Source: Massilia kyonggiensis
Lineage (GTDB): Bacteria > Pseudomonadota > Gammaproteobacteria > Burkholderiales > Burkholderiaceae_D
Assembly (NCBI RefSeq): GCF_024756235.1
Contig: NZ_JANUGY010000001.1
Span: 558,001-622,000, forward strand
Length of the DNA stretch: 64,000 bases
Direction of reading: 5' to 3'
The translations under genes were made by a program, and so were the position numbers. The notes under the pieces were generated by a model. The model ran no database searches. It worked only from the letters and a program-made list of their open reading frames with translations, and had not been told where the DNA came from. How positions within the stretch are numbered: the first letter of the stretch is position 1; each line of letters opens with the position of its first letter. This document shows positions 61,125-64,000 of this stretch, piece after piece.

Positions 61125-62848
61125 GATCCCTCCAGCTCGTGCGGAAAATACTTGACGACGCAGTCGAACGGATTCGGCGCCGCCTGCCCGAGGCCGCAGA
61201 TCGATGCGTCGCGCATCACTTGCGACAGCTCGGCCAGCAGGGCCGTGTCCCAGACCTCACGCTCCATCAGGGCGACGGCCTTCGCGGTGCCGGCGCGGCA
61301 CGGCGTGCACTGGCCGCACGATTCGTCGCGGAAGAAGCGCAAGGTGTTCAGCGCGGCGGCGCGCGCGGTATCGCGGTCGGACAGCACGACGACGGCGGCC
61401 GAGCCGATGAAGCAGCCGTAGCGCTGCAGCGTGTCGAAGTCGAGCGGGATGTCGGCCATGGCCGCCGGCAGGATGCCGCCGGAGGCGCCGCCCGGCAGGT
61501 AGGCGTAGAACGTGTGCCCGTCCTGCATGCCGCCGCAGTATTCGTCGAGGAGTTCCTGCATCGTGATGCCAGCCGGCGCCAGTTTCACGCCCGGCTCGCG
61601 CACGCGGCCCGACACGGAGAACGAACGGAGACCGCGCCGGCCGTGGCGGCCCTGGTTCGTGAACCACTCCGCACCGCGCTCGACGATGTCGCGCACCCAG
61701 TGCAGGGTTTCCAGGTTGTGTGCCAGCGTGGGCCGGCCGAACAGGCCGACCTGCGCGACGTACGGCGGCCGCAGGCGCGGCATGCCGCGCTTGCCCTCGA
61801 TCGATTCGATCATCGCGGATTCCTCGCCGCAGATGTAGGCGCCGGCGCCGCGGCGCAGCACGATCTCCGGCATGTCCGGCACGGGCGGATCGGCGCGCAG
61901 CCGGTCGAGTTCCCGCTCCAGCATGGCGCGCAGGCCGTGGTATTCGTCGCGCAGGTACAGGTAGATCGTATCGATGCCGACGGCCCACGCGGCGACGAGC
62001 GCGCCTTCCAGGAAACGGTGCGGGTCGAGTTCGAGATAGTGGCGATCCTTGAACGTGCCCGGCTCGCCTTCGTCGATGTTGACGGCCATGAGGCGCGGCC
62101 CCGGCTCGTTCTTCACGATGCGCCACTTGCGCCCGGCCGCGAAACCCGCGCCGCCCAGGCCGCGCAGCCGCGATGCAATCAGCGTCACGATGACGCTCTC
62201 CGCATCGAAGCGCCCTTCCGTGCAGGCGCGCAGCAGGAGGTAGCCGCCGGCCTCGCGGTAAGCGTCATAGTCGATGTGACCTGTATGGATGTCCCTGGTG
62301 GCCCGCGCGGTGACGGCGGCCAGCACCGACTCCGGCGTCGCCGCCGCGACCGGGCGCTGGCCGACGAGCGCCGCGGGTGCCTTGTCGCAGCGGCCGATGC
62401 AGGGCGCGGCCAGCACGCGCACGCCGGTGCCGAGGATCGCGGGCAAACGGTCCAGCAGGTCGCGCGCGCCGGCCAGCTCGCACGACAGGCCCGCGCACAC
62501 GCGCACGGTGAGCGCCGGCGGCGGATCCTCGCCGTCGCGCAGCACGTCGAAGTGGTGGTAGAACGACGCCACCACGTAGACCTCGGACTGTGCCAGTTTC
62601 AGTTCCTGCGCCAGCGCGGCCAGGTGCGCGGCGGACAAGGCGCCCCAGCGGTCCTGGATGGCATGCAGGTGTTCGATCAGCAGATCGCGCCGCCTGGGCG
62701 CATCGCCCAGCACCGCCTGCACGTCGGCGAGCGCCCGCGGGTCGACGCGGCGGCCCTTCGGCGCTTCGCGCTTGCGCTGGCGGCTCGGGCCCTGGGCGGC
62801 AATCGGGATCACCGTCCTGCCGGCCGCGGGTGCCATCGGTTCTGCCAT
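61121..62848 (-). CDS. fdsB: Formate dehydrogenase beta subunit: fused FdsG-FdsB
   Basis: AGGAGGAGAC precedes ATG 62848, a better start than an ATG 21 bp upstream. The 575-residue protein joins a NuoE-like domain ([2Fe-2S]: C118, C123, C150, C154) to a NuoF-like domain: FMN loop 'RGLGGAGF' (229-236), NAD loop 'GAGAYICGEES' (334-344) and [4Fe-4S] C511, C514, C517 and C551. In Rhodobacter the two are separate (FdsG, FdsB); in the tungsten Fdh1 of Methylorubrum extorquens they are fused as here. It takes electrons from the alpha subunit to NAD+. First gene of the operon. Confidence 0.92.
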   Translation of the reverse strand: MAEPMAPAAGRTVIPIAAQGPSRQRKREAPKGRRVDPRALADVQAVLGDAPRRRDLLIEHLHAIQDRWGALSAAHLAALAQELKLAQSEVYVVASFYHHFDVLRDGEDPPPALTVRVCAGLSCELAGARDLLDRLPAILGTGVRVLAAPCIGRCDKAPAALVGQRPVAAATPESVLAAVTARATRDIHTGHIDYDAYREAGGYLLLRACTEGRFDAESVIVTLIASRLRGLGGAGFAAGRKWRIVKNEPGPRLMAVNIDEGEPGTFKDRHYLELDPHRFLEGALVAAWAVGIDTIYLYLRDEYHGLRAMLERELDRLRADPPVPDMPEIVLRRGAGAYICGEESAMIESIEGKRGMPRLRPPYVAQVGLFGRPTLAHNLETLHWVRDIVERGAEWFTNQGRHGRRGLRSFSVSGRVREPGVKLAPAGITMQELLDEYCGGMQDGHTFYAYLPGGASGGILPAAMADIPLDFDTLQRYGCFIGSAAVVVLSDRDTARAAALNTLRFFRDESCGQCTPCRAGTAKAVALMEREVWDTALLAELSQVMRDASICGLGQAAPNPFDCVVKYFPHELEGS

Positions 62849-62926
62849 GTCTCCTCCTGTGCGGATCAATATCTGAAATAATATACCGTTGGAAACTCAA
62901 GGGCGCGTCCGCGCCCGAAGTATTAG

Positions 62927-64000
62927 ATGGCCCCGATCGACATTCACTCCCTGCTGGCCTCGCTCCCCGACCGCATCGACGCCATTCCGCGTACCGCGGC
63001 CGCCCGCACGCCCGACGCCCCCGCCCTCGTGGACGCCGGCCGCACGCTCACGTACCGCGACCTGGCCGACCTCGTCGACCGCCGCGCCGACCAGTTGCGC
63101 GCACGCGGCGTGCGTCCCGGCGACCGCGTGCTGCTGGCCAGCGAGAACTGTGCGGACCAGATCGCGCTCATCTTCGCCGCGGCGGCCGTGGGTGCGTGGA
63201 TCGTCAACGCCAACCCGCGCCTGACCGCGCCCGAGCTGGACGCGATCCGGATGCACGCCAGCGCGCGCCTCGCGGTGTACACAGCGGCCGTGTCGCCGGA
63301 AGCCGAGGCGCATGCGGCCCGCGCGGGGGCGTCGTTCGACGACGGCCTGATGGTCGGCCCGCTGAACGAGGCCTGCACGCCCGAACCGGATGCGGACGTC
63401 GCCGCCCTGCTTTACACGACGGGCACCACGGGCACGCCGAAGGGCGTGATGCTGAGCCACCGCAGCCTGCTGTTCGTGGCCGCCGTGTCCAGCCGGCTGC
63501 GCGGTCTCACGCCGGGCGACAGGGCCTGGGGCGTGCTGCCGGTCTCGCACGTGTACGGCCTCACGTCGGTGATGCTGGGCACGCTCAGCGCGGGCGCCTG
63601 CCTGCACCTGACGCCCCGCTTCACGCCCGAGGGCATGCTCGCCGCCATCCGCGACGACGGCCTGTCCATCGTGCAGGGCGTGCCCGCGATGTATGCGCGG
63701 CTGCTGGAGCATCTCGGCGACAGCGCCCCGCTGCCGAACCGCCTGCGCTTCGCCTACGCCGGCGGTTCGCCGCTCGACCCGGCGCTGAAGGCGGCCGTCG
63801 AGCGCCTGCTGGGCGTGCCGCTGCACAACGGCTATGGCCTGTCCGAGGCAGCGCCCACGGTAAGCCAGACCCGGCTGGACGCGCCGCGGTCCGACACGTC
63901 CGTCGGCCTGCCGATTCCCGGCGTGGAAGTGCGCGTCGTGGGCAAGGATGGGCAGGACGTGGCTGGCGGCGCGGCGGGCGAACTGTGGGTGCGCGGACCG
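62927..64000 (+). CDS. AMP-forming acyl-CoA ligase-type enzyme, truncated by the window edge
   Basis: The ATG at 62927 opens a frame of 358 codons without stop to the window end. The acyl-adenylate ligase family P-loop 'YTTGTTGTPKG' (163-173) is intact, and 'NGYGLSEAAPTVSQ' is motif A5; 'GELWVRGP' marks the start of the next conserved block. The hinge and C-terminal domain lie outside the window. It is divergent from the FDH operon with 78 bp between starts. The substrate is unknown; formate-linked routes such as oxalate breakdown would fit the context but are not shown. Confidence 0.88.
   Translation, partial: MAPIDIHSLLASLPDRIDAIPRTAAARTPDAPALVDAGRTLTYRDLADLVDRRADQLRARGVRPGDRVLLASENCADQIALIFAAAAVGAWIVNANPRLTAPELDAIRMHASARLAVYTAAVSPEAEAHAARAGASFDDGLMVGPLNEACTPEPDADVAALLYTTGTTGTPKGVMLSHRSLLFVAAVSSRLRGLTPGDRAWGVLPVSHVYGLTSVMLGTLSAGACLHLTPRFTPEGMLAAIRDDGLSIVQGVPAMYARLLEHLGDSAPLPNRLRFAYAGGSPLDPALKAAVERLLGVPLHNGYGLSEAAPTVSQTRLDAPRSDTSVGLPIPGVEVRVVGKDGQDVAGGAAGELWVRGP

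Noticed and set aside
58332..61421. A very long open frame on the plus strand across the formate dehydrogenase genes
   Set aside because: It is antisense to clearly conserved subunits, its composition is Arg/Ala/His-rich without recognisable domains, and long antisense frames are expected at this GC content.
1..64000. CRISPR arrays, insertion sequences, prophage genes
   Set aside because: I found no regularly spaced repeats, transposase motifs, terminal inverted repeats or phage structural proteins in the window.

Overview
The window is high-GC, densely coded DNA without insertion sequences, phage genes or CRISPR. Gene content points to a Burkholderiales betaproteobacterium, most likely Oxalobacteraceae of the Massilia/Telluria/Duganella type. 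The evidence is the block yebC-purD ... hemF-nadD-rsfS-rlmH-maf-rng, class 1 fbp, two PEP-CTERM surface proteins, secreted glycoside hydrolases and a TonB-dependent receptor. The assignment rests on gene content and style, not on a 16S or marker-gene comparison.

Left third (1-24 kb): an uncharacterised minus-strand cassette runs off the left edge (partial ORF, membrane-anchored vWA-like protein, zinc-ribbon-bearing protein). It is followed by a DUF3828 protein, an M29 aminopeptidase, a PhyH dioxygenase and a more AT-rich HipA/HTH toxin-antitoxin pair in reversed order. Next come an NmrA-type oxidoreductase, a secreted GH13 alpha-amylase, a membrane diguanylate cyclase and LplT. A striking operon then holds two tandem M1 metallopeptidase paralogues, a small DUF6702-like periplasmic protein and a TonB-dependent receptor. 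A 2OG-Fe dioxygenase and a DUF1501/DUF1800 pair close this part.

Middle (24-43.5 kb): DUF3147 + RND efflux operon, a PEP-CTERM protein with an EF-hand, a DUF883-like stress protein, an AlgI/AlgX-like O-acetylation pair, tRNA-Thr(CGT), fbp, pepN, a DUF4136 lipoprotein, and a minus-strand operon (EamA transporter, mgsA, quinone oxidoreductase, 48-residue membrane protein). DUF2182, yebC and purD follow.

Right third (43.5-64 kb): a GH29 fucosidase, PEP-CTERM protein and GH74-like lipoprotein lie between purD and hemF, where related genomes usually have nothing. The conserved hemF-nadD-rsfS-rlmH-maf-rng run and a GT9 glycosyltransferase follow. A tightly overlapping minus-strand operon then encodes an NAD-dependent formate dehydrogenase (fused FdsG-FdsB beta chain, FdsA alpha chain), the sulfurtransferase FdhD and a complete TupBCA tungstate importer, suggesting a tungsten enzyme supplied by its own uptake system. 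A truncated acyl-CoA-ligase-type gene runs off the right edge.

The most interesting units are the M1-M1-DUF6702-TonB receptor operon, the formate dehydrogenase-tungstate operon, the glycosidase insertion between purD and hemF, the HipA-first toxin-antitoxin module and the left-edge vWA cassette.
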